64,000 nt of DNA. Origin: Phymorhynchus buccinoides (Eukaryota > Mollusca > Gastropoda > Neogastropoda > Raphitomidae). The translations under genes were made by a program, and so were the position numbers. Each line of letters starts with the position of its first letter. The stretch's first letter is position 1. Below are positions 42,723 to 54,283 of this stretch, in pieces. The notes beneath the pieces were generated by a model, which saw only the letters and a list, made by a program, of their open reading frames with translations, had not been told where the DNA came from and did no database searches. The DNA lies in NCBI GenBank assembly GCA_017654935.2, contig CM065704.1, forward strand, positions 27,391,468-27,455,467, given 5' to 3'.

Positions 42723-43330
42723 GTGTGTCACACATAGTAAAAAAAACAACCAGCCTCATGCCAAGGCGAAAACCTTTTATATGTGAAGATAATGATCTTT
42801 TCTTCAAATTCTTTCCACTCCATTATTTTCCCATCGTCCTCCCAATTTGCAGGCTTTCTCCTGGTTCTCCTGGTTCTATAAGACCAGAAGTACATTATGA
42901 CAGGAACGAGGGCGTGTGCCTTTGGCTGTCTGTCTGTCTGTGTGTCGTCGATCAGTCTCTCTGTCTGTATAATATGTGACAAGTTTTACATTTCCAAGCT
43001 TTTGCGACCTAAACTAGTAGACGACTCATGATGGAAATTGGCAGATTTGTTCATCAAGTTATTATGACAATGATGTGTACCGACAATGATGCCCATTATC
43101 CAAGCTGACCCAAATGGCAAGCTACGTAAACATAATATTGGTATTTAGTTGGTATTTGGTACTTCATAGTCACAGAGGCGTCTCTGTGAAATTCGGGTTG
43201 CTCCCACCTGGAGAGGGCGTCGCAGCCAGAGGCGTGCCACCCTTTTGTTTTTATAATTTGCATGCGATTTTTGTGTGGCTGATAAGGAAAGAAAGGAGAG
43301 GGTGGGGGTGGGGGGTAAATGTTGACCAAA
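42723..43330. other. No gene recognised
   Basis: Short frames on both strands. GTCACAGAGGCG..GAATTCGGG..GGAGAGGGCGTCGC near 43170-43215 recurs at 48960-49015, so part is repetitive. Confidence 0.4.
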
Positions 43331-43385
43331 TGACAACGTTTTCGTTGTCATTGGGTTTAACGATTGCTGAGTGCATGGGCACACG

Positions 43386-43416
<31 letters not shown>

Positions 43417-43536
43417 TCCACGTTCAGACCGTAAGGCCTAGTGCAGGGTGAGAGGAAAAAATCCCCTGTACCCAGGTTCGAACTCGGGTTTATTCTATAC
43501 GAGGCGAACGCGTTTCCTCTGTGCCACTACTCCCAC
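43331..43536 (-). mobile_element. tRNA-derived SINE
   Basis: On the minus strand a tRNA-like head has an A-box-like TAGTGGCACAGAGG and B box GAGTTCGAACCTGG. It is followed by the body TCGGATGAGACGATAAACCG, AGGTCCCGTGTGCC and ATGCACTCAGCAATCGTTAA. This head-plus-body order is that of SINE2-type elements in marine invertebrates. It ends near 43331 with a small palindrome (GACAACGTTTTCGTTGTC). Confidence 0.75.
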
Positions 43537-43644
43537 CTTACTCCCAAGCTTACTCTCATAGACTTATGCCATTTCTGGGAGTACTTTTAAACGGCTCGCC
43601 ATCTCATACTCCTCTTCCGTTAGCGGACTTCAAAGTGGTCTATG

Positions 43645-43672
43645 CGGGGGGGTGGGGGGGGGGGGGGGGGGG
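43645..43672. repeat. G-rich homopolymer
   Basis: G run with one T. Confidence 0.9.
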
Positions 43673-44125
43673 TGCTGAGCATGTGACAACTTGTTTCTGC
43701 GACCCCCAGAAAACATCGCCAAGTGGCGCACGAGTAAAATGGTACGTGGTTTATCCGGTATTATCTCGCCCGGTGATTGTTTGGATAAGGGAGAAGAAAA
43801 GAAAATAGTTTTGTACTTTATATAGTTTCTTCTTTGAATCTTTTAATGAATAATTATGAACATACTTTTTTGTTTATTGTGTTATTGCGAGTAAAGGTGA
43901 ATGTGGACAACGGTTAAAAAAAAAAAAACCAAAAAAAAACCATACTTTTTTGTTCATATTATTTTCCCCTTTCTGTAATATTACAAAAAAATTGAAGACA
44001 CGGTCACGGTCATAATCTATGTACGCCAGCCTCTGTGTTCAAACACGGATATTTGTGTGTGTGTTTTTGTGTCATGTGTGTGTGGGGGGGGGGGGGTAAT
44101 CATAAAATCATCAGTTTCCACTTAA

Positions 44126-44383
44126 CCCTTTCACCGCCATTGTCGCATTTTAGCACCACAATGATTTAACACCCATGTCAGTAAAAAGGCCTCAAACACA
44201 GGGTCTGTTATCCAAAGAGCCTATTTTCATAATTTTGGGAGGTAAGGATAGGCCTTACTTTATACATGTCACAGAAGAATCCCCAATATTGCAGACGAGA
44301 GAAAAAAGGGGTTTTTTTTCTCTACCCAGGTAAGTTTAATGGACATTGTTTTGCTGAAAAAGTGTTGGCTGGCGGCGAAAGGG
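44126..44383 (+). mobile_element. piggyBac-like MITE
   Basis: TTAA on both sides (44122-44125, 44384-44387); ends CCCTTTCACCGCCATTG and GGCTGGCGGCGAAAGGG. Confidence 0.82.
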
Positions 44384-44836
44384 TTAAAGCGGTGTTTTTG
44401 TTTGATAAAGCTATCACCTGCAGCTTTAAACGACGACTTTGTTGTTTATTTACTCTCTTGTTTTTCAACACAAATACTTGCGTTTTGGGGTGCACGTGCT
44501 CACATCTTTCATTGACAAAGTCATAAAATTTCAGTAAGATTCAATGAACAGTTTTGAAAATATGAAGCACAAAGTAAAACGGACATATGGGTGCAAACAC
44601 ACCCACGGGGTACGGGAAGGGTTAAAAGTGTCCCAGAAAACGTCTGCGCAGAGTAGTCTTGCTCTTTAAACTCCTTTCCCATGGTGATGGAAGCAGCTAA
44701 CTATCATGATAATTATATTCTTCACACCTTTCATCCCTACGCCAACTAGTCAGTTAACCGAACAATTTTGTCATCGATATGTCATTTAATAAAATCGAAA
44801 GAAATGTGTTTTCTGCGAAAACATTCTGTGGGGTTT

Positions 44837-44839
44837 TGC

Positions 44840-44882
<43 letters not shown>
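44837..44882. repeat. (GTT)n microsatellite
   Basis: About 15 GTT units. Confidence 0.95.
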
Positions 44883-44883
<1 letters not shown>

Positions 44884-44934
44884 TTACTCATTTCACGGAG
44901 TGTTCCATGTCCTTTTGTCTTCTCATTTTCCTTA

Positions 44935-45105
44935 TCCCCCGTGGGGATACAATGGGGGGGGGTCTTTCTTACAAATAGTTCCCCCACCTTCTGGAAGTTC
45001 TACTGCTTGTAGCTTCCTCTAATTGATGTCATTCTCTTTGACTCTGCCTTTTCCTTTTGCTTACTGTCATCTACTATCATTTTCTGCCTTACCGGTCCAT
45101 GATTT
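44935..45105. repeat. Dispersed repeat, ATAGTTCCCCCACCTTCTGG family, copy 2
   Basis: Collinear with 15125-15298. Confidence 0.7.
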
Positions 45106-45277
45106 GTCCAATTAATTAATCCGAAATCCGTATTATTAACAATAAAAAAAAAGAATCCAACGATGTGAGTAAGAAATTAGCTGATGGAATACTTATGAAT
45201 TATGCAGTTGGGTTTCCCGCGTATGTGAGCACGCCTTCATATTTCTTTCTTCCAGATTGTTTTCTTTTTCGGAATGC

Positions 45278-45690
45278 ACCAGGCCGAATCTAGGGGCGGT
45301 CCTGGTTTCCGGACCCCCCCTGCCCCAAGCATGTAGCTTATACAAGGATGAATATTCAAGAAAATGAATCGATTCTTGCCTTAACCCCTTGACTGCCACC
45401 AACGTATTACATACTGACCTGATGACATCACTGATGATGTCATCAGATGAAGAGGAATAACCCTGATATGCTGGCTTGTGCTCTAACATAATCAAGAGAG
45501 TCATACCCAAACCATTTTCTCACATTGGCTCTATCAGTTGTCTTTCTCATGTCATGGTTTGCCCAGTGATATTTTCTTTGATTTTCTCTGGCAGTCAAGG
45601 GGTTAATAATCACTATTAAAAAAAATTGCAAACGTTTCCGGGGCCCTCTAAACAGAACTCTGCCCCTTAATCCGGAACCTATGCAGCTCC
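45278..45690. mobile_element. GGCCGGATCTA element interrupted by a TTAA MITE
   Basis: AGGCCGAATCTAGGGGCG, AAGCATGTAGCTTATACAAG and AATGAATCGATTCTTGCC match 58780-58905; after the insertion TAATAATC, TTTCCGGGG and TAATCCGGAACCTATG match 58905-59000. Without 45385-45602 the two are collinear. Confidence 0.75.
45385..45602. mobile_element. piggyBac-like MITE, CCCCTTGACTGCCA subfamily, nested
   Basis: Ends CCCCTTGACTGCCA and TGGCAGTCAAGGGG; TTAA at 45381-45384 and 45603-45606. The sister copy at 58897 has a single CCTTAATAATAATCC. Confidence 0.88.
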
Positions 45691-45802
45691 ATGATCAAGT
45701 TTTCACTATTGCGTTAGAATAAGGTAGAAAACTCATATTTTGATTCCAAATGAGCAACTCGGGTTAAAAGCACTGGAATCATAATAAAAAGGCAAGAATC
45801 GC

Positions 45803-45803
<1 letters not shown>

Positions 45804-45851
<48 letters not shown>
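45804..45851. repeat. (GT)n microsatellite
   Basis: 24 GT units; anchors the following repeat. Confidence 0.97.
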
Positions 45852-45853
<2 letters not shown>

Positions 45854-46430
45854 TGAAACACAAAACGGGCCTTATAACTCCGCCGTTTTTCGACCGAATC
45901 GCTTCAAATTTGCTGTTAGGCTTGCTGTTGTCGGGGCAAAGCCTGGCAGTAAATTTGAATAGAATCGAGAGAGCGCGTCACTCTCAGAGCAGCGCCAACG
46001 GGAAACGGGGCCTTATAACTCCGCCGTTTCTTAACCGAATCGCTTCAAATTTGCTGTACTCAGCGTTACCAGTACTTGGCGTTACCGTTACTAGGCGTTA
46101 CCGTTACTAGGGAGAGCGCGTCACTCTCAGAGCAGCGCCAACGGGAAACGGGGCCTTATAACTCCGCCGTTTCTTAACCGAATCGCTTCATATTTCCTGT
46201 CAGGCTTGCTGTGGCCGGGGCAAAGCCTGCCAGCAAATGTGAAGAGAATCGGGAGAGCGCGTCACTGTCAGAGCAGCGCCAACGGGAAACGGGGCCTTAT
46301 ATATATAACTCCGCCGTTTCTTAACCGAATCGCTTCAAATTTGCTGTACTCGGCGTTACCAGTACTTGGCGTTACCGTTACTAGGCGTTACCGTTACTAG
46401 GCGTTACCGGTACTCGGCGTTGCGCTAGGA
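45852..46430 (+). repeat. (GT)n-anchored repeat with tandem blocks
   Basis: Three to four tandem blocks of ACGGGGCCTTATAACTCCGC, AACCGAATCGCTTCAAATTT, AGAGAGCGCGTCACTCTCAG and GCGTTACCGTTACTAG. Same modules in inverse at 9349-9864. Confidence 0.85.
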
Positions 46431-46649
46431 CGTTTAATTTAGCACTAACATTGTTTTTATTAATTAAAAAGTCCGCTTTGTTTCATGTGTTTGTGCAATT
46501 TTTCATAAAACTAGAAGAAAAAGAAGAAGAAGAAGAAGAAGAAGAAGAAGAAGAAGAAAAGAAAGAACAAAAAGAAAGTAGACTTCACCAAATATTACCG
46601 ATTTTTTGCAGTAAAGGTTAGATTTTGTCTGCTTTATTTTTAATCTGTA

Positions 46650-46778
46650 AGGTTAAAAATTCGGGACTTTCCTGGAGTTGCACTGCCTCCGGGCATGGCC
46701 TCCAGGATCGTTCCCACCATCTTTATATCTTCTAATGTCCTCATATGTGTCTGTTTCAGACCGGATGACGTTACACGG
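46650..46778 (-). repeat. ACGTCCTC repeat, copy 5
   Basis: Inverse orientation: GGGACTTTCCTGGAGTTGCA through TGTCTGTTTCAGACCGGATG. Confidence 0.75.
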
Positions 46779-46844
46779 ATTTTCATCAGCTTTATTTTTT
46801 ATTAGTCTGCCTGCCTCTCTGTGACCTCAAGATGTTTTAATATA

Positions 46845-47053
46845 CTGACAGGCAGAAGTTCTGCACACACGCATTGAATAAATCATCAAAAATGTTAATC
46901 AGATTCAAAATTAATTTTACTTTGGGTAATCCTAAATCATGCTGTGTGTACAACTGCATGATTTAGGATTACCCAAAGTGAAATTAATTTGGAATCTGAT
47001 TTACATTTTTGATGATTTTTCCAATACGTGTGTGCAGAACTTCTGCCTGTCAG
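46845..47053. mobile_element. Foldback MITE, CTGACAGGCAGAAGTTCTGC ends
   Basis: 209 bp, arms of about 85 bp (also TAATCCTAAATCATGC and its inverse), flanked by TATA on both sides. TA duplication likely. Single copy in the window. Confidence 0.8.
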
Positions 47054-47056
47054 TAT

Positions 47057-47410
47057 ACTAATGGGTTTACATTGAGGGTTATAGCATCACGCAAAGAGCG
47101 TTTGATTGAACTTTGCGGTTATTCTGGACTGTCGTTCATGACAAGAATTTTCCATGTGGGTTTTTTTCTAATCACGTGTTTTTCTTTCATCAAATTGCCG
47201 TAGAACTAGAAGGAAAGTATAAACTGATTTTGATGAAACGTCATTAAAAATAATAAACATGCACATTTGATTGTTTGAATCAGAAATAACTTGCACAGTG
47301 TAGGCTAAATGACACAACACGCATTAATCCGTTACAAAGTTTAGCTGTGAAGTCAGTCAATAAAACAGGAGACAAAACGTTAAGCAACCTGTTGCAAAAC
47401 AAAGCAAAAT
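47057..47410. other. No gene recognised
   Basis: AT-rich unique-looking sequence. Confidence 0.4.
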
Positions 47411-47414
47411 ATTA

Positions 47415-47492
<78 letters not shown>
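47415..47492. repeat. (CT)n microsatellite
   Basis: About 78 bp CT, then CTGTC-rich sequence to 47600. Confidence 0.97.
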
Positions 47493-47497
<5 letters not shown>

Positions 47498-47719
47498 CTG
47501 TGTTTCTGTCTCCCTGTCTCCCTACGTCCCTGTCCGACTGATTGACTATTTGCCTACTTGCCTATCTGTCGTGTCTGTCTGTCTGTCTGTCTCTGCTTCC
47601 CTCACCCACTCTTTCTCTCCCTCCCCCCTTTTTCCTGCTTCTTCCTTCAGTGGTTGTATGATGGTTTTATCATATCACAATATATCTTATTTTGATTAAA
47701 GTTATGCGTAAGTAACCTG

Positions 47720-47845
47720 GGCCTGTATTCACGTTGAGATAGCATGAGACTTAGCATGATGCTAACTTAGAAGCTCTTCCAATGTCCTATAGGATTTAAT
47801 AGGACTTTTGGAAGAGCTTCTAAGTTAGCATGATGCTAAGTCTCT
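47720..47845. mobile_element. Foldback MITE GGCCTGTATTCACG, truncated copy
   Basis: Left arm complete (CTG flank at 47717-47719); the right arm stops at TAAGTCTC. Confidence 0.8.
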
Positions 47846-48003
47846 GATTTTTAGCGTGCCTGTGACTACCCGGCTTTTACCTGTATTTATATTTGGTGAG
47901 TTTTATTCAGGGGTGGAGAAGGAAAATGTACTTTGTACTGGCCACAACTTGTTCAGAATAAAGAGACCCATGGAAAAAGTCGAGAGATGAAACGTCGGGG
48001 AAT

Positions 48004-48750
48004 TTTTGTTTGTGGCTCAAGCCACAAACCTATAACTCACTTTGTCGGTCTGTCGGTCCAAAATTGTCGCACTTCAAATCGAGGTTACAAAATTGTCGCA
48101 CTTCAAATCGAGGAGAGAGAGAGAGAAAATAGAGATTTAACGCCTTCTGGGCCAAAGGGCCATTTGGGGCACTTGAAATTATAAAGATCCTGGAAAAAAG
48201 AGAGGCGAAAATTGTGTTTTACGTCCTCTTGGTCTGAATCAGACACATATGGGACATTTGTAAATACAAATATGGTGGGAACAATACTGGAGGCAATGCC
48301 CGGAGGCAGTACGAAACCAGTAAAGTCCCGATTTTTTAAAATTAATACAGATAGGTGTAGCAGTAACCACGCCTCGGTTAAACCTCATCGGCTATGGCAC
48401 CGCTACAAGTGATAAGATGACTCTCTAGAGCATCGTAAAAAAGAGGCTGCACTTCAAATTGAGGCTGCTCTTTAAAATGATGTCTTTTAAAGCGTACAAA
48501 ATAATAAACATACGTAATACAGACACTGCAACAGACACGACGAGTATGCGGTGCTTCTTTCGATGAGTATAAGTAGGATAAATAGTTTTAAATGTTTTCC
48601 AAAAGATATAAAAAGTTACGAAATGGTGCAGAGATAACATTCTGGTTTACAGATTAAAATTATTGAAAAGCCAGGGGAGGTGACTCATGATTGGAGTGGT
48701 AAAAATAGACCGCGTGCCACAAACTATTGCGATTCCGCGCTTGTTTTTTT
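48004..48750 (+). mobile_element. Interior of the 7174-8147 element, interrupted
   Basis: 48004-48113 equals 7480-7617, and 48440-48750 equals about 7610-7920. Between them is (GA)n plus an ACGTCCTC repeat. The terminal arms are absent. Confidence 0.75.
48222..48411 (+). repeat. ACGTCCTC repeat, copy 6, nested
   Basis: Full-length match to 34863-35056, lying inside the element at 48004-48750. Confidence 0.8.
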
Positions 48751-49389
48751 TATCCAAGCTTGTTTTTTTGTCTGCTCTTTGAATGTTGCATTCTATAAAT
48801 AGCTATAAAATTGTTATAATTATTCTCAGTTCGTAGGGCTGCCTCTTAAGAAATACTAGACTTTTTGTATTCACACACATAAGAAATGTTCTTCTTGAAG
48901 GAAAAACACCCACAACACACTACATAGTAGCAATGATATTTGGTATTTGGTATAGTCTAGTCACATATACTTATCTCTGTGGAATTCGGGCTGCTCTCCC
49001 AAGGAGAGCGCGTCGCCGCAAGTATAGCGCCTACCCATTTTGTTTTCATTTTCAGTTTATTATTAATTCTTCCTCTCGTAAAGAATCAACCATGGACTGA
49101 AAGTTAAACTGGATGTGTGCCTCAAGTTGTAAAGAAAATAATCATTCAAACAGTTTACTTGAAACCCAACTGCTTAAACATTGCACGCATATAACGTACT
49201 ATTAATATAATGCATATAACATAAGTAATATAGTTTACACAACAAATTTATTTCTGTGTTATGGTACTGGGGCATTGTCCGAGTACTAAAGACAGTACTT
49301 TTATTTCCACTAGTTTTCTTGCCAGCATAAAGAGTTATAATAATTTATTTCTTCTAACGCCTTTTATTTAATAATATTTTGGTATCCCA
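48751..49389. other. No gene recognised
   Basis: Includes the GAATTCGGG..GAGAGCGCGTCGCC fragment shared with 43170-43215; otherwise AT-rich. Confidence 0.4.
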
Positions 49390-49393
49390 TTAA

Positions 49394-49871
49394 CCCTTTC
49401 ACCGCCAATGTCGCATTTTTGCACCACAAAGATTTAACCCTTTCGCCGCCAAAGTCGCATTTTAGCACCACAATGATTTAACACCTATGTCACTAAAAGG
49501 CATCAAATTGGGGTCTATTATCCAAAGACCCTATTGTCTTAGTTTTGGGAAGTAAGGATAGACCTTATTATTTATATGTCACAGAAGAATCCACAATACT
49601 GCAGATGGATCTGGTTCTCTACCCAAGTAAAGTTGATGGAATGTTTGGCTGGAATATGACTGGCGGTGAAAGGGTTAACACCCATGTCACTAAAAGGCAT
49701 CAAACCAGGGTCTGTTATCCAAAGACCCTATTCTCTTAATTTTGGAGGTAAGGATAGGCCTTACTTAAAAAATGTCACAGAGGAATCCCCAATATTACAG
49801 ACAGAATCTTTTCTCTACCTGGGTAAGTTTAATGGTAAATTTTGGCTGAGGAATGGCTGGCGTTGAAAGGG
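49394..49871 (+). mobile_element. piggyBac-like MITE (outer) containing a copy of itself
   Basis: TTAA at 49390-49393 and 49872-49875. The outer copy reads CCCTTTCACCGCCAATG..GATTTAA, is interrupted, then resumes CACCCATGTCACTAAAAGG to GGCTGGCGTTGAAAGGG. Confidence 0.88.
49438..49674 (+). mobile_element. piggyBac-like MITE (inner)
   Basis: Inserted at the internal TTAA (GATTTAACACCC) of the outer copy; TTAA at 49434-49437 and 49675-49678. Ends CCCTTTCGCCGCCAAAG and TGGCGGTGAAAGGG. Confidence 0.9.
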
Positions 49872-50085
49872 TTAATCATCTACAGCGAACCAAAAAAATT
49901 AGTCACTTGTTCTGTTGGTAATTCCTGAATTTGTCACTGAATTTTATCGAAAGTTCTGCAATAGATTTTTGAGAAAGGTGACTAACAGAATAGTAGGAAA
50001 CTAGACAAACTAACGATTAGGGTTTTTTTAACCTCCTCAACAAAGGAAAATAATTAACACAGACAGACAAACAAACAGAATAAGA

Positions 50086-50815
<730 letters not shown>

Positions 50816-51659
50816 GAGAAATAGGTAATCAGACAGAGATGCAAAAAAACCGAAACAGGAGAAAGAAGAATTACCCGTGAAAGTGATAGTGCGGCAGTAG
50901 TCAGGGTACTTTTTCTGGGGTGCATCTTCTAACTTTTCCATCTTCCCAGTTGTAATCCCCTCCTGGTTTTTTTTGGGGGAACACGATAGTTTCAGAATAC
51001 CTTCGCAAAAATAATCTGTTGAAAGAAAACCAAATAATTACAATTCAATCATAATCATCGTCAGGAACATTTTCTGTTGTAACTAACTGCCATGTCACGT
51101 TTGTTAAGTCCTCTCCGGCACATTTTGTCCTTATGTGTGCACATTAGTTTTAAATGACCCTGTTTCTGCTTTTTTTTAAATTGCAAGTATTTATTTCATT
51201 ACCACACAAAATGCGAAGCCATTCTACCCACTGGTTCATGAGATACAGCTCGGACATGAGAAGAAGAAAATTTCGGTTTTGTGAGTCTTCCTTGGCGGAG
51301 GTTTGCACCGGCGGTTCTTCAAAATTCAGGATCTGAATAGGTTGTGACATGCTGATCAAGAATATATAGGGCTATGGGAGACCCTAGGCTTATTGTAGGT
51401 CATGGTATCCGCGAGAGGACAAATGTCAGCGAAAGGACTTAACACACGTTATTTCACACGTTACTTAAATGGCTTACGCCATTGGTTGACCTAAGTCTGC
51501 AGTTCGGGGCCAAAAATCAAGTGAGAGCTGCGCAATTAATGTATTTCTTCAGTAAAGTTAATTCGTGGTGCAGCTGGGTCTTTTGCGAATGACTATGACT
51601 GTCGACCTAAGGAGGTATTTGCTGTGGCTTTTTGTGCCAAAGCCAAAAGGATTAGTTGC
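50816..51659. other. No gene recognised
   Basis: TTCCTTGGCGGAGG near 51289 echoes the GCGATTCCTCCTTGGCGGAG block of the 7174 element. Otherwise nothing coding. Confidence 0.4.
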
Positions 51660-52521
51660 CCCTTCCATTCATTTCAGACGGTTTCAGTTAGGGTTAGGCC
51701 GTGTACACACATAAGCGGATATTCCATGCGGAAACCCGTGCGCAATCCATAAATAAGTAAAACAAAGAAGGGAAAAGATTCGCGCACGTGTCCGAATTTC
51801 CCCTATATGCGTACACTTTTATACTTCTTTCTTCCACTTATTTAGGGTTTTCCGTACGGAACTTACGCGTCTAATATGAACCCGGCCTTAGGGTTAGGAA
51901 TAGGGTTTGGGATATGGTTAGGAATATGTTTAGGATCAGCTACGTGTCAATTTCATAACATACCTTTTCTTGTTGGATTAGACGGTTTCAGGTTAGGGTT
52001 AGGGTTAGGAATAGGGTTTGGGATATGGTTAGGGATAGGTTTAGGGTCAGTTAAGTGTCAATTTCATAACATGCCATTCTTTTTGTGTGTGGATTAAACG
52101 GTTTCAGGTTAGGGTCAGGGTTAGGAATAGGGTTTGGGATATTGTTAGGGATAGGTTTAGGGTCAGTTAAGTGTCAAGTTCATAACATACCATTTTTTTA
52201 TTTTTTTTGGATTATACGGCTTTAGGTTAGGGTTGGGGTTAGGAATAGGGTTTTGGGATAGGTTTAGGGTCAGCTAAGTGTCAATTTCATAACATACCAT
52301 ATTTATTGTGGGTTGGGTTTTTTTATTAGACGGTTTCAGGTTAGGGTTAGGGTTAGCTAGGAATAGGGTTTGGGATAGGGTTAAGGCCAGTTTAGTGTCA
52401 TATACACACACACACACAAAAGTTGATTACTATGCTGACCCTAAGTCTATCCCTAACTCCATCCCAATCCCTATTCCTAACCCTAACCCTAACCTGAAAC
52501 CGTCTGAAATGAATGGAAGGG
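51660..52521. mobile_element. Inverted-repeat element filled with degenerate TTAGGG-like repeats
   Basis: Perfect 28-bp arms (51660-51687 and 52494-52521; CATTCATTTCAGACGG) bound four to five units of about 115-125 bp. Each unit has GACGGTTTCAGGTTAGGG, GGAATAGGGTTTGGGATA and GTGTCAATTTCATAACAT. A Harbinger-like MITE (51697-51887) is nested in the first unit. Confidence 0.8.
51697..51887. mobile_element. Harbinger-like MITE, copy 2, nested in TTAGGG repeats
   Basis: Flanked by TTA taken from GGGTTAGGG on both sides (51694-51696, 51888-51890); ends as at 14796-14988. Confidence 0.88.
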
Positions 52522-52936
52522 ACAGAGGCGGGAGCGTTTCTTGACATGTGCTGGATCTCCCCAGCTGAGAGAGTGGGTGTGTACGATATAGGGGAAATGA
52601 TTTCCACTGTACACACATTTTGGCCAAGCTCTCTAGAATAGCTGCTGAATCATCTACTATCTGACAAAAAGACTTTCACTTTTAGCTTGCGTGGTTGATT
52701 GGATGGTTGATAGACTGGGTGGTTGAGTGGTAGGCTGAATATGTGATTGATGTGTGGTATTAGTAGCAGGTTAAGAAAAAAAATGAAATGGCCGATTATG
52801 ACTTTGACTTTTGGGGGGCAAGTTGTGTTGATGATGATGGTTATGGTGGTGGTGATGGTGGTGGTGGCGGCGGTAGTAATCTGAACTTTCTTGAAAGAAA
52901 ATGTGGGGCATATTTGTCTGATTATACCATCATACA
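52522..52936. other. No gene recognised
   Basis: Includes a GGTTGATTGGATGGTTGA-type degenerate tandem (52690-52740) and a GATGGTGGTGGT run (52832-52875). Confidence 0.45.
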
Positions 52937-52938
52937 TA

Positions 52939-53152
52939 GGGGAATACGGGGTAAAAAGCGCATGGGCGGGTAAGAAGCCCACCCCAATTATCTCATGAAA
53001 TAAAGAAAATTTCAGTCAAATTTGCCCATGAGACGAATGCTAGACATTAACACTCGTCTCATGGGCAAAATGAGACTGAAATTGGCTTCATTTCATGAGA
53101 TAATTGGGGTGGGCTTCTTACCCGCCCATGCGCTTTTTACCCCGTCTTCCCC
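52939..53152. mobile_element. TA foldback MITE, copy 6, subfamily A
   Basis: TA on both sides; one terminal change (GGGGAATACGGGG). Confidence 0.88.
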
Positions 53153-54232
53153 TAAATATTACTAAATCGTGTTACATCATAAGTGAATGTTTGTATGTTT
53201 GCTTGTTTGTTTAATATAGATACGCGGGTTGTTCAGTAAAGTTTGGCAACGGTTCTGCCGTTTGTAATCTATAAAACATACAGGTATTATTATAATGGTG
53301 GCGCCAAAGAAAACTTCAATCCTTAACGCATTTGCTTGCACACTATCATTGTGATGTCATGTCCTACGTGAGTGTATGACGTCATTGAAGATATGATGTA
53401 AGCACCTGTGATTTGTTTTAAAAAGTGGATTCTTGAACAGACTTGTTCACTTGCTGTAACTTCATAGGGATGAATCTTTTATTTTTTAAAACTTTTATAT
53501 GAAGATTAATTCCGATTTGACATATATTTATGGCCGACTGCGTACTTATTGCACAATTTGCAAATGTGTTGAAGTGTTCAATCCTGGAAAACACAGCTTC
53601 CAAAAATGTTACCCTCTAGTTCACTTCCTCTTTTTTTTTGCAGTTCTGAACGCGCAAAACATGTAGTTTTTCAAGAAACTGACTAATATTGTAATAAAGA
53701 TCCACATTTGACACTGACAGACAGAAGTGAGATGAGTGACAATTCTTTGAGTACAATAGTGAAGATAGTGCACAGACAAAATTCCCTATGTGATTATACT
53801 TTTGCATGAAAATGCTAGTGCCTACAATGTCAAGGTCGCCATGACCTTCAAAAAAAGATTGAGGTAATCAATGTTTGAACCACCTATTCTACAGACTTCA
53901 CATAGCTCCACGTGACTTTCAGTTTCAGATTGTTTGGCTGGACGCAAGTTTCTGCCACCTAGGCCCTTGCAAAAAGCTCAAAATCACAGTTCCGACCCTT
54001 GCCTCAAAGAAGCTACCAAAGTGGCCTTGAAACCTGGCGTAGAGAGCTGGAACTGTGCATACAAAGAGGAAAGGTGTTCTTCATAGGAATGCAAAAGTGT
54101 GAAGCCCGCGAACTCTTTTGTTCCTGCTTTATGGACCCGTTGCCAATATTTAATAAACAACCCACATATTTACGGGTCGCAGACATTTCACTGCTGAATA
54201 CACAATAACTGCCTTTCTCGGTATTTTATATC
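53153..54232. other. No gene recognised
   Basis: A perfect TGACGTCA (CRE-like) lies near 53378 beside other ATGATGTCAT motifs. A 69-codon frame at 53999-54208 has no recognisable domain. Confidence 0.35.
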
Positions 54233-54283
54233 TTTTTATGTCCCATATGTATCTGTTCCAGATCCAGAGGACGTTAAAGCATA
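54233..54283 (-). repeat. ACGTCCTC repeat, short fragment
   Basis: TTTATGTCCCATATGTATC..CCAGAGGACGTTAAAGC, inverse orientation. Confidence 0.65.

Noticed and set aside
51880..52500. A true chromosome end or recent telomere fusion
   Set aside because: TTAGGG units are degenerate, interrupted by non-telomeric sequence and bounded by inverted arms; unique sequence continues on both sides.
53220..53400. Mariner end (GGGTTGTTCAGTAAAGTTTG)
   Set aside because: The string resembles a mariner terminus, but no inverted partner or TA flank was found.
53999..54208. 69-codon frame (MPQRSYQSGLETWRRELELC)
   Set aside because: No domain and no splice context; may be chance.
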